Part shown: one piece after another, positions 46,401 through 58,400 of the stretch | How the letters are laid out: the number at the start of each line of letters is the position of its first letter | Position numbering within the stretch: the stretch's first letter is position 1 | Source: CAZAYY01 sp964489525 | Lineage (GTDB): Bacteria > Chloroflexota > Anaerolineae > Anaerolineales > JABWBV01 | Assembly: GCA_964489525.1 (NCBI GenBank) | Contig: CAZAYY010000016.1 | Coordinates: 1-64,000 of the forward strand | DNA: 64,000 nt | Direction of reading: 5' to 3' | Program-made: the position numbers and the translations under genes | The notes under the pieces: model-generated | Seen by the model: the letters and a program-made list of their open reading frames with translations, nothing else | Told to the model about the DNA's origin: nothing | Databases searched by the model: none

Positions 46401-49400
46401 AAATATCCCACCAGGCGCCAACAGCCAGATCGCCCATCGTGCAGTCCACCGTGGTGAAATTGCCATCGGTGACACAGTAGGCATTTGGAGCCTGGTTGAT
46501 TTCGTAATCCACCAGTGTGAAGCCTGCCGGGATGCGGTCAACCACCAGAACATCGCGAGCAATGGACGGGCCGGTGTTCTCGACATAGATGTAGTACTCA
46601 ATGGTCGTACCAGCAGTCACCGGGGACTGGAAGGTAAATTTCTCAACATGCAGGATGGACAGGCCAGCGACCGTGGTGTCTTCGGTGACGTAGTTGTTGC
46701 TCAGGTCAGGATCGAAGATGGCCTGATCCACCCAAGCGTCATTGAACATCACAGTGCCATCCGGCACGTTGTCGTGCACCAGGACGCTCAGGGTGACGGT
46801 GATGGTGCTGTTGACCGGCATCTGGCCGAAGGAGCAGGTGAATGGATCGGACGGGTCGCCCGGCGTGCCAGCCACGCAGACATCGCCGTAGCCAAAGCCG
46901 AAGCTGTCGGCAATGCTGTAGCCCAGCAGGCTGACTTCAGCCGGCAGGTTGTCATACAGCATCACTTCCTGGCCAATCGAGAAGCCAACGTTTTCCACCA
47001 CGATGGTGTAGGTCAGGGTTTCACCCGCTTCCACCGGATCGGGATCGTCGCTCTTGGTCACCGACAGATCGGAGGCCGCAAAGACGCTGATGAAGTCCTC
47101 CGCAAAGTTGTTGTCCATGTTCGGGTCGAACGTGTCGCTCGCCACCCGGACGTAGTTGGTGATTTCCTGGGCCTCGAGGGCACGCAGGGTTACCTCTACA
47201 GCATACCGGCCAGTAGAGCCGAAGGACAGCGGGTCAATCCGGCTGATTGCAGCCTGCAGCACATTACCAAAGTCATCCGGGACGGTGGTGCAGGAGACGA
47301 AAGCACCGTAGGGATTGCTCGGTAATTCCACAAAAGTACAACCAACCAGATCCCACTCGCCGCTGGACAGGATCGTGTCGGTAAGCACCACGTTCCAGGC
47401 GGTCGAAACACCCAGGTTGTCCACAAAGATGGTGTAGGTGAAGATCTCACCAGCCTGGACTTCCGTCTGCGGCGTGCTCACTTTGAAGACCCGCAGGTCG
47501 GCAGAACCGAGGATGTAGGTCAGGGCGGTGAAGGTGTTGTTGGTGGTGTTCGTGTCGGTGGTGACCGAGCTGACCTCAACCACGTTCTCCAGGTTGGTTT
47601 CCTGGGTGGTCGAGAAGGCCACCAGTGCCCAGATGTCGTAGGTCACGCTCTCGCCAACCGCCAGGTCGCCCAGATTGCAAACCACTTCGCTGCCCATCGC
47701 CATACAGGCGCCGGCATCCAGCGAGTTGGTTTCGTAGGCCATTTCCACCGGCAGGGTGTCGGTGACAACCACACCCAGGGCATCCGACGGGCCGTTGTTG
47801 GTCACGCTGATGGTGTATTTCACCTGGGCGCCCGCCACCACTTTCTGCGGGCTGCTGGTTTTGGTCACCGCCAGGTCGGAATCCACCGTAATCAGGGTGT
47901 CTTCATCCTGGTCGTCGAACAGGTTGAACGGAGTCGAAGCAGACCAGTCGGCAAAGTTGCTGATGGTGCCGTAAGCCGTGGCCGGGTCTACGAAGACGGT
48001 CAGGTAGATTTCAACCACCTGCCCAACAGCCAGGTCACCCAGGAAGCATTCGAACTCGTCGAAGGTGTCGTTGGCGACGCAGTAGGCGTTGGTGTCGCCG
48101 CCAATCTGGTGGGCCACGTAGGTCAGTCCAGCCGGGAGTACATCACCCAAGGTGACATTGCGGGCAACAGACGGGCCGTCGTTCTGGACACGGAAGTAAT
48201 ACTCAAATTCCGTACCGGCAACCACCGGGTCGGCACTGTCTTCCTTCTGGGTGTAGAGGTCAGAGGAGACGTCCACAACCACGAGGGCGTCGGCAATGTT
48301 GTTGTTATTGAACAGGTCGAGCGTGTCGGAGCTGACCCGGGCAGTGTTGAATAGGTTGGCGCCCAGCGACAGGCCGGCGTCCACGTTCACTTCATAGGTG
48401 ATGGTGACAGAAGCGCCATCGGCCAGGTCGCCCAGGTTGCAGGTGATATCGCCCCAGGTCTCGACCACGCATGTACCACCGGTGGTGGAAACGTCGGCAG
48501 CGTTCACGCTGACGCCCGCGGGCAGGTCATCCACCACAACCACGTTCTGAGCGGTGGACGGGCCGTTGTTGGTCACCGTGACGGTGTACAGCATGGTGGT
48601 GCCAGCGAGAACCATAGAATCGGCGGCCTGCTTGGTCACTTCCAGGTCGGCCACAGCGGTAACGGTGATCCAATCGTTGGTGTAGTTGTTGCTCATATCG
48701 GGATCGAAGGTTGCGGAGTCCACTTTGACCACGTTGTTAACCTCAGTGGCCTCGTCGGCTTCCAGTTCCAGCTCGATCACGATGCGCTCACCCGGCAGCA
48801 GCGGGTCGGTGAAGGTCAGGTTCGGGCAGGTCCCCACATTCGCCTGGCCGGTCGTCACAACGCAAGACAGCAGGGTCAGTGCGCCATTGCTCAGGATGTC
48901 GTCATCGAGGGCGACATTGAAGGCCGCAGACGGGCCGGCGTTGTCCACGTAGATGGTGTAGGTGAAGGTATCGCCAGCGTTGACCGCGCTCTCCGGCATG
49001 GAGAACTTGGCTACACGCAGGTCGGCTTCACCCAAGATGTAGATGTCGGCTTCTTCAGAAGCGCTGTTCGGGTTGCTGCTGTCCACCCAGGTTACAGTGG
49101 CGGTATTCGGGACCGTGCTGCCCTGGACCGTATCGTTCAACACCAGCGCCCACAGGTCGAAGCTGAAGCTCTCGCCTGCAGCCAGCGTGCCAAAGGCACA
49201 GCCTGCGCCGCTCAGGGCGCCGTAGCCGCAGCCAGCCGTGTCAATTTCGTACATCAGGTCGGCATCGAGTGTGTCGAAGACAGTGACCGTGGCAGCATCC
49301 GATGGGCCTTCGTTGGTCACGGTGATGGTGTATTTCACCTGCTCACCGGCGACGACTTTGTCGGGTGTGGCTGTTTTGTTGATCGTCACAACCGCCTGGC

Positions 49401-52400
49401 GGATGATGGCCGTGGTTTCGGTTTCATCGCCGCTCAGGGTGATCGGAGAATCAGCATAGAAGTCGAGGTCGTAAGACAGCGTGCCACCTGCCGGGGCAGC
49501 CGGAGCTACCAGGAAGGTCAGGTAAACCGAACCCTGGCGGCCAGCTTCCAGGTCGCCAATGTTGCAGCGAACCGAGAGCGGCATGGCGCCTTCGAAGCAG
49601 TACAGGTTATCGAATGCCGGAGAGGTCGCGCTCACCAGCGTGAGGTATTGACCACTCGCGGTCAGCGAGAAATCGTTTTCGAAGCGGACATTGCGAGCCA
49701 GGGACGGGCCGTTGTTCTGGACATGAATCCAGTAGGTTACGGTTTCGCCAGCGACCACAGGATCCACGCTGTCGATGAAGTTGACAATGTTGATCGCGCT
49801 GGTGGCGCTGATGGTGGTCTGGGTACGGGCGATGTTGTTGTTGTTGGTCAAGTCGAGCGTATCACTGGAAACGACCACCTGGTTATTGACGACCGAGCCG
49901 TTGAAGATGGCCGGGGCGGTATCCACCAGGATGTCAATCGTGATCGCCGGGTCGGCCGGTTCCACCTCGCCGAGGTTGCAGGTCACAACCTGGTTGCCAG
50001 CGGCCTGCGTGAAGGTCGTGCAGGTGCCAGCGGAGGCAGTGATCGAGGTCACCCAAACGCCCGCAGGCAGGGTGTCCACCACCACCACGTTCTCCGCAGT
50101 GGACGGGCCAAGGTTGTCTACCGTCAGGCGGTAGTTGAAGGTGTTGCCAGCGTAGTACGGGCCAGCAGTGGTCACCGTCTTGGCAATGGTCAGGTCGGCC
50201 ACGGCGGTGATGGTGATCCAATCGTTGGCGTAGTTGTTGCTCATATCAGGATCGAAGGTTGCGGAGTCCACTTTGACCACGTTGTTGACTTCGGTGGTCT
50301 CGTTGGCTTGCAGTTCCAGCTCAATCACGATGCGTTCACCCGGCAGCAGCGGGTTGACGAAGGTCAGGTTCGGGCAGGTGCCCACATTGGCCTGGCCGGT
50401 CGTCACCACACAGGAGACAATCGTCAGCGCGCCGCTGCTCAGGATGTCATCGTCCAGCGTGACATTCCAGGCCGCAGACGGGCCGGCGTTGTCCACGTAG
50501 ATGGTGTAGGTGAAAGTGTTGCCAGCGTTGACCGCGCTCTCCGGCATGGAGAACTTGGCTACCCGCAGGTCTGCTTCGCCGAGGATGTAGGTATCGGCTT
50601 CTGCTACCACATTGTTGTCGCCAGCGCTGCTGTCTGTCCAGTTTACAAATAGGAAGTTAGTGACACTACCGTTCTGGGGCCGATCGGAAGCAATCAGCGC
50701 CCAAAGGCGGTAAGTGACCGACTCACCGGCAGCCAGCGTACCAAGGTTGCAGAGATTCGCGGTCAGGCACGGGCCGTCCCATACTTCGAAGGTAAAGCCG
50801 AAGGGCAGCACATCGAGCAAGGTCACATCCGCCGCATCCGACGGGCCGTTGTTGGTGACCGTGATTTCGTACATCACCTGCTCGCCCGCATTTACTTTCT
50901 GCGGAACCGAGGTCTTCGTCGCTTCCACAACCGCCTGGCGGATGATGTCGGTGGTTTCACTCAGGTCGCCACCAACCGCAATCGGGGATTGAGCGTAGAA
51001 GAACAGGTTGTTGCTGAGGACTGCAGCGCCTGCAGGTGCCGATGGGTCAATGGCGAAGGTCAGGTAAACCTGGATGGTTTCGCCAGCCGCCAGCTGACCA
51101 ATGTCACAGCGCACTGCGCCAAAGGTTTGGGCACAATCTGCGCTCAGTTCATCGAAGTTTGAATACACATCAATGAGCGTGACATACTGGCCGCCGGATC
51201 CAAACACATCGTCAAACTCCAGGTCCCAAACATCGGACGGGCCGTTGTTGGTGATCTGCACCCAATAGGTTACTGTTTCACCAGCCGTTGCCGGGTCTGT
51301 CGAAAAGACATCCGTCTTTAGAACAGCAATGTTGGATAACCGGCCAATAAACTTGGCCGCGATGGCCAGGTTGTCGCTGTTATCCGGGTCAAAGGTGCCG
51401 CTGGTCACAGTGGCCTGGTTCCAGAGGAGTGTTCCAGCTGGTATCCAGGATTCCACTTCGACGGCGATGTCGATGACCTCCACGGCACCCGGCAGCATAT
51501 CGCCCAGGTTGCAGGTGACGACCTGGTTGCCCGCGGCCTGTGTAAAGGTGGTGCAGAAAGAGCCAACAGGGAAACCAAGCCCGATAACGCTCACGCCAGC
51601 CGGCAGGGTGTCTACCACCACAACGCCTTCCGCCGTTGAAATATTGGCATTCTCGATCGTCAGGGTGTACAGCATCGGCGTGCCAGCCAGCACCGGACCC
51701 AGTGTGACGGTCTTGACAATGCTCAGGTCGGCTACAGCGAAGACGCTGATGAAGTCTTCGGCCATGTTGTTGCTGTAATCCGGGTCGCTCGTGGTTGAAC
51801 CGACACGGACAGTGTTCAGCACTTCCATCGCCTCGTTCGCCACCAGGGTCACGTTGATGTACACGCGCTCACCCGGGTCGAGTTCGTCAAGGGTCATCTG
51901 GCCGCAGTTGGACGTGTCGGCCAGCGTACCGGGCGCACCCGCCAGGTCGGCCACACAGGTCGGGCCGCTGGTGAAGGTTCCGGTGGACAGAATCGTATCG
52001 GAGATGACAATGCCGTAGGCCGTAGACGGGCCGGCGTTGTCAACCACAATGGTATAGGTAAAGGTCTCGCCTGCGGCCACGGTGGTTTCGGGCAGGCTGA
52101 GTTTGACCACAGACAGGTCGGCGGAGCCGAGGACGTAGGTGTCGGCTTCGGCTTCAGCGTAAGCGCCCGTCTCGGTGCCGCTCACGACGGCCGAGTTGGT
52201 CACTTCAACGTTCTGGGTCAGGTTGTAGTCCAGCAGTGCCCAAATATCCACGCTGAAGGTTTCGCCCACGCCCATCGTGCCGATGGTGCAGACGACCTCC
52301 TGCAGGGTGTTGACACAGCCAGCCGTGTTGACTTCGTAGGTCAAGCCAGCCGGCAGCGTGTCGGTCAGGACCACAGCCGTGGCGGTGGACGGGCCGTTGT

Positions 52401-55400
52401 TGGTTACGGTCAGGCTGTATTTCACCTGTTCGCCCGCCACCACTTTGTCGGGGATGCTGTCCTTGCTCAGGGCCAGGTTGGCAACCCGCTCGACGTCGGT
52501 GCTCTCATCCAGGTCGCTGGACGGGTCGGCGGTGCCGCCGGCGTTAGAAACAATCTGGTTGGTGTAGAGGCCCGCAGCCATGGCCGGGTCGAGGGCAACG
52601 GTCATGTAGAATTCAACCACTGCACCCACGGCAATCGTGCCAATTTCGCAGGTCACTTCGCCAAACGGGGCAGATTCGAAGCAGGTCACGCCAGCCGGCA
52701 GGCTGGAGACGCTGACGTAGCTCATGCCCGCAGGCAGAACGTCTACCAACGAGACACCAAAGGCAGTCGACGGGCCATTGTTCGTAACCCGGAAGACATA
52801 ATCGTAGGTTTCGCCCGCAACTGCCGGTTGGCCGTTGTCGTCCTTCTCTATGAAGAGGCCGGACTCAACTTCCACAACCACCAGCGCATCGGCGGCGTTG
52901 TTGGCGTTGTTCAGGTCGAGTGTGGCGGAGCTGACCGAAGCGCTGTTGAACAGGTTCGCCAGGCGCGGCAGGCTCGGGTCCACATCCACGTCGTAGGTGA
53001 TGGTGATGGTATCGCCGTCGGCCATGTCGCCCAGGTTGCAGGCAATGTCGCCATCGGTTTCCACCACGCAGGTGCCGCCGGTCGTGGTGACATCTGCCAG
53101 GGTGACGCTCACGCCAGCCGGCAGGTCATCCACCACCACTACGTTCTGGGCAGCGGACGGGCCGTTGTTGGTTACGGTGACGGTGTACTGCATGGTGGTG
53201 CCAGCAATGACCTGGACATCCGCAGCAACCTTATTTACTTCCAGGTCGGCCACGGCGGTGATCGAAATCCAGTCATTGTCGTAATTGTTGCTCATGTTGG
53301 GGTCGAAGGTGTCGGCGTCCACTTTGACCACGTTGTTGACTTCGGTGGTCTCGAGGGCTTCGAGTTCAACCGTGACGATAATGCGGTCACCCGGCAGCAG
53401 CAGGTTCCACTGCAGGCTGGTCGGGCAGGAGCCGCCATCTTCCGTCGGGACTGCGGTGCAGCCCACGATGGATACAGCGCCGCTGCTCAGGATGTCGTCA
53501 TCCAGAACCACGTTGAAGGCAGCCGAAGGACCGGCGTTGTCAATATAGATCGTGTAGGTGAAGGTGTCGCCCGCGTTGACGGCGTTCTCCGGCATGGAGA
53601 ATTTCTCAATTCGCAGGTCGGCTTCGCCCAGGATGTAGGTCAGGGCAGTGAAGGTGTTGTTGGTGGTGTTCGTGTCGGTGGTGACCGAGCTGACCTCGAC
53701 CAGGTTAGTCAGGTTGATATCCTGGGTGGTGGAGAAAGCCACCAGCGCCCAGATGTCGTAGGTCACGCTCTCGCCCACAGCCAGGTTACCCAGCGTGCAA
53801 ACCACCTCACCGGCGGTCTCAAGGCAGACGCCGCTGTCGAGTGAGTTGACTTCGTAAGTCATCTCAACCGGCAGGGTGTCGGTCACGACCACGGTCAGAG
53901 CATTCGACGGACCATTGTTCGTAGCAGTGATGGTGTATTTCACCTGTTCACCGGCCACAACTTTCTGCGGGGTGCTCGTCTTGGTGACGCTCAGGTCGGC
54001 GTCCACCACTACCTGAACGGTCTCGGGGAAGTCGCTGTTTGGCGTGAAGCCAAGCGGCGAGGACGCATTAATATCCACGTAGTTGGTGTAGGGGCCAGCC
54101 GGTAAGGCAGGATCCACCAAGAAAGTGAGATATACATCGTGGGACGCGCCGACTTCGAGATCACCCAGGTGACAATCAACCGACTGGTAGTTGCCATCCG
54201 TAGTGCAGTAACCCGAGTCCGTGTTCCCATAATTCGTAATCTCGTATTCAACCAGCGTAAAGCCGTCCGGGATGTAGTCATAGAAGAAAACATTCCTCGC
54301 AACGCTTGGGCCCGTGTTTTGAATATAAATGTAGTACTCAACCGTGGTACCGGCAGTCACCGGGGACTGTAAGGTGAATTTCTCAACATACAAGACGGAC
54401 AGGGCTTCGACGGGGGTAGGTTCACGGTCGGCGTTGTTGCTCATATCGTCATCGAAGGTATCGCTGGTGACCACCACCTCGTTGTTCAGACGGGTACCAT
54501 CCGGCACCCAATCAGCAACATTCACATAAATCGTGCGAGTCAACACTTCGCCCGCGGTCATATTGCCGAGGTTGCAGGTCATGACCTGACTGCCCGTAAA
54601 GGTCGTGCAGTCAGATGACATAATCCACATCGTCGTGCCAGTCGGGAGCGTATCCACCACAACCACATTCTGAGCCGCAGACGGGCCGGTGTTGGTCACC
54701 GTGATGGTGTATGACATGATGGTACCGGCCTGCACAAAGGGCACGCTGGCCTGTTTGGTAACAGCCAGGTCAGCTACGGCGGTGATGGAAATGAAGTCCG
54801 CCGCAGCATTGTTGCTGGTGTTCGGGTCGAAGGTGTCCGAAGTCACCTGGACCAGGTTGAGCACCTGCCCGGCGTCGTCGGAGGTGAAGGTGATGTCCAC
54901 AATCACCCGTTCGTTCGGGTCGAGTTCGTCAATCGTGAAGGACGGGCAGCCCGCCAGCGTGACCACAGCACCCGGGGCATCCGTGGTGTTGTCGAAACAG
55001 GTCGGGCCAGCGCTGAAGCCGACAGTCCAGATCAGGTTGTCGGCCACAGAGACATTGTAAGCCGTAGACGGGCCGAAGTTGTCCACCACCACGCGGTAGG
55101 TGTACGGCTGCCCAGCCTGGACGACGTCCGAAGGCAGGCTGAGCTTGGTGATCACCAGGTCGGCCGAGCCTTCCACAAAGGTCAGGGCCGTATCGGTGGC
55201 GAGGTTGTCGCCAGCGCTGCTGTCGGTCCAGGTGACAGTAACGGCATTGGTAACATTCAGGTTCTGCGCCTGGGCGGCGTCAATCAGCGCCCAGAGGTTA
55301 AAGGTGCGGCTTTCGCCAGCGGCGAGCGTGCCAAGGTTGCAGCCAGTCGCAGTCAGGCACGGGCCGTCCCAAACTTCGAAGGTAAAGCCCGCGGGCAGCA

Positions 55401-58400
55401 CATCGGTCAGGATGACATCCGCCGCATCCGACGGGCCGTTGTTGGTGACGGTGATTTCATACTTGACCTGCTCGCCCGCATTGACTTTCTGCGGAACCGA
55501 GGTCTTGCTCACTTCGACAACCGCCTGGCTAGCGTGGTAAACATCAATGGTAGCGGTGTTGTTGGCAAGGTCCGGATCAGGTATGATGGATTCAACGCTC
55601 ACGGTGTTCGGGAAGTTGCCGGCCGGCATCGCCGGGTCGATAAATACTTCCACCTGCACCCAATGGTAGGAGGCGAACGGCGATATGACCTCAGACACCG
55701 GTAAACTGCCGAAATAGCAGTAAAGGGTGTTTAAATTCGTTACAAAGCAATCCAGAGGTCTAATTTCCTCATTGATCAGCTGAACTGAAGCACGCACAAA
55801 GGTGTAGTTCGGGTTGAGCGCGTCTACAAGGGCAACATCGTATGCCGCGGAGGGGCCAATATTGCGAATGAAATATTCAAACACCTGGGTCGTGCCAGCA
55901 AGCCACGGAGTACCAATCGTGTTATCTATGGCGCTCTTGAGAATCCGGAGATTTGCAGATGTCGTGACAGGGATGCTGATGTCGGCAAGATTGTCACTCA
56001 GGTCGGAATCAAATGTGTTTGCAGAAATCGAGACCTGGTTCCAAATCTCCGTGCTGTCCGGGATAAATTGATCGAGGAGCACGGTTACGGTAAACGAGCC
56101 GGAAGCCCCAGCCGCCAGGTCGCCAACCGGGCAGATAACCACCTGGTTGCCAGCAGCCTGGGTGAAGGTGGAGCAGGCCGGGGATGCACTCTGAACGATT
56201 GCGACGGCGGGCAGGGTGTCCGCCACCACCACACCATCAGCAGCGGACGGGCCGGCATTGGCGTAATTCAGTGTGTAGGTGACCAGGCCACCCGCAAGGT
56301 ACGGGGCCGCAGAGACACTCTTGCTGATGCTCAGGTCGGCCACGGCAGTGATGGAAATGAAGTCCGCCGCAGCATTGTTGCTGGTGTCCGGGTCGGCGGT
56401 GTTGGAGGTCACCTGGACCTGGTTGAGCACCTGCCCGGCATCGTCGGAGGTGAAGGTGATGTCCACAATCACCCGTTCGTTCGGGTCGAGTTCGTCAATG
56501 GTGAAGGACGGGCAGCCCGCCAGCGTGACCACAGCACCCGGGGCGGCAGTGACGTCGTCCACACAGGTCGGGCCAGCGCTGAAGCTGACGGTCGAGAGCA
56601 GGTTGTCCAACACGGAGACGTTATAAGCGGTAGACGGGCCGTAGTTGTCCACCACCACGCGGTAGGTGAACGGTTGGCCAGCCTGGACGACATCCGAAGG
56701 CAGGCTGAGCTTGGTGATCACCAGGTCGGCGGAGCCGAGGACGTAGGTTTCGGCGGTGGCTTCGTTGTTGTTGGTATCCGGATCGCCGATTGAACCAGAG
56801 TCATAACCCACGGAAACCGTGTTGGTCAGGATGGTACCGACCGGGGTGGCCGGGTCTACCAGGGCCCAGGCATTGAAGCTGTAGCTCTGGCCGGGGGCGA
56901 GGTCGGGGATCGAGCACAGGAAAGTGGACGGTCCTAATGGAGAGCAACCAGCCGCGGTTACAAGTTCCAGGGTCAGCTCGGAAGACATGAAGTCATCCAG
57001 GACAATGCTGTTCGCCAGGGACGGGCCGTTGTTGGTGACAGTGATGGTGTATTTCACCTGTTCACCGGCCACGACTTTCTCTGGCGTGCTGGTCTTGGTG
57101 ACTTCCAGATCGCCCGAGCGGATGATACCGAGGTCGGAGGTAGTAATCGAGCCAGCCGCGATGACCGGGTTGAACAGGCTGTGGGTGAAGAAGCCCAGGC
57201 TGTTCGAAACCACGGTTACGGGGGTGGCGGGGTCTACGTCAAAGGTCAGGACGACAATCATGCTGTCGCCAGCCGCCAGGTTGCCCAGGTCGCAGGTGAC
57301 GATAAAGGTTGCCACACCCTGGGCGCATTCGGGGTTCGGATAGCCTACGATCGTAGCAGACGCCAGGTCCATATATTGGCCGCCAGCGGTGAATGCGTCT
57401 ACCATCGTCAGGTTGTGCAGGTCGGACGGGCCATTGTTGGTGAGCAGAATCGCATAGCTGGTTTGCGTACCGGCCGTTGCGAAGGTACTGTTGGTCTTGA
57501 CCACCAGCAGTTCGGTAGCCTGGGCGACAGTCACACTGGCGCTGGCCGCGTTGTTGCTGTTGTCATCGTCAAAGGTCTGGCTGGAGACAACCGCCTGATT
57601 GGTCAGGCCCACGTTGTAAATGGCGCTGTCTACCACCGTGACGATCGTCAGCGATTGGCTGGCAGCCGGCGCAAGAGCGCCCAAAGCACAGATAACCACC
57701 TGGACGCCAGCGGGCTGGGTATAGGTGGTGCAGGCTGCGGGCAGGCTGGTCACCGTAACACCCGCAGGCAGGGTGTCTACCACCACCACATTTTGGGCAG
57801 TGGAAGGCCCACCGTTGGTGGCCGTCAGGACATAGGTAATTTGGTAGAAATCCGGGGTGCCCGGTACAAGCAGCAGGCTGGCCGATTTATCGAGGTCCAG
57901 GTCTGCCACGCCGGTCACGGAGATGAAGGCATCGGCGTAGTTGTTGCCCAAATCCGGGTCAGCAGTGGACGAAAGGACAGAGACCAGGTTGTTGACCGAA
58001 ATGGCTTCGGTGGCCACCAGGCCCAGGTCAATCCGGATGCGGCCCAGCGGGGCGAGCACGTCAAAGGTATGGTCCGGGCAGGTTCCGCCAGCAATGCTGG
58101 TGCCGGAAGGCAGCGTCACGGTGCAGCCGTTGATGCTGAAAGCGCCGCTGGAGAGGATGGTGTCGGAAACCACCACGTTGAAGGCCGCAGATGGGCCGTA
58201 GTTATCCACAAAGATGGTGTAAGTAAAGGCCTGCCCGGCAGCCACTTCGCTGACGGCAGACACCTTGGTCACCGCCAGGTCGGCGGAGCCAAGGATAAAG
58301 GTCGGGGCAGCACCCGTGGCGATAGAAGAGGCCTCGGTGGCAGAGAGTTCAACCGTGTTATCCACGGAGACGTTTTGGGGTGTCGAAGCGCCCACGAGCG

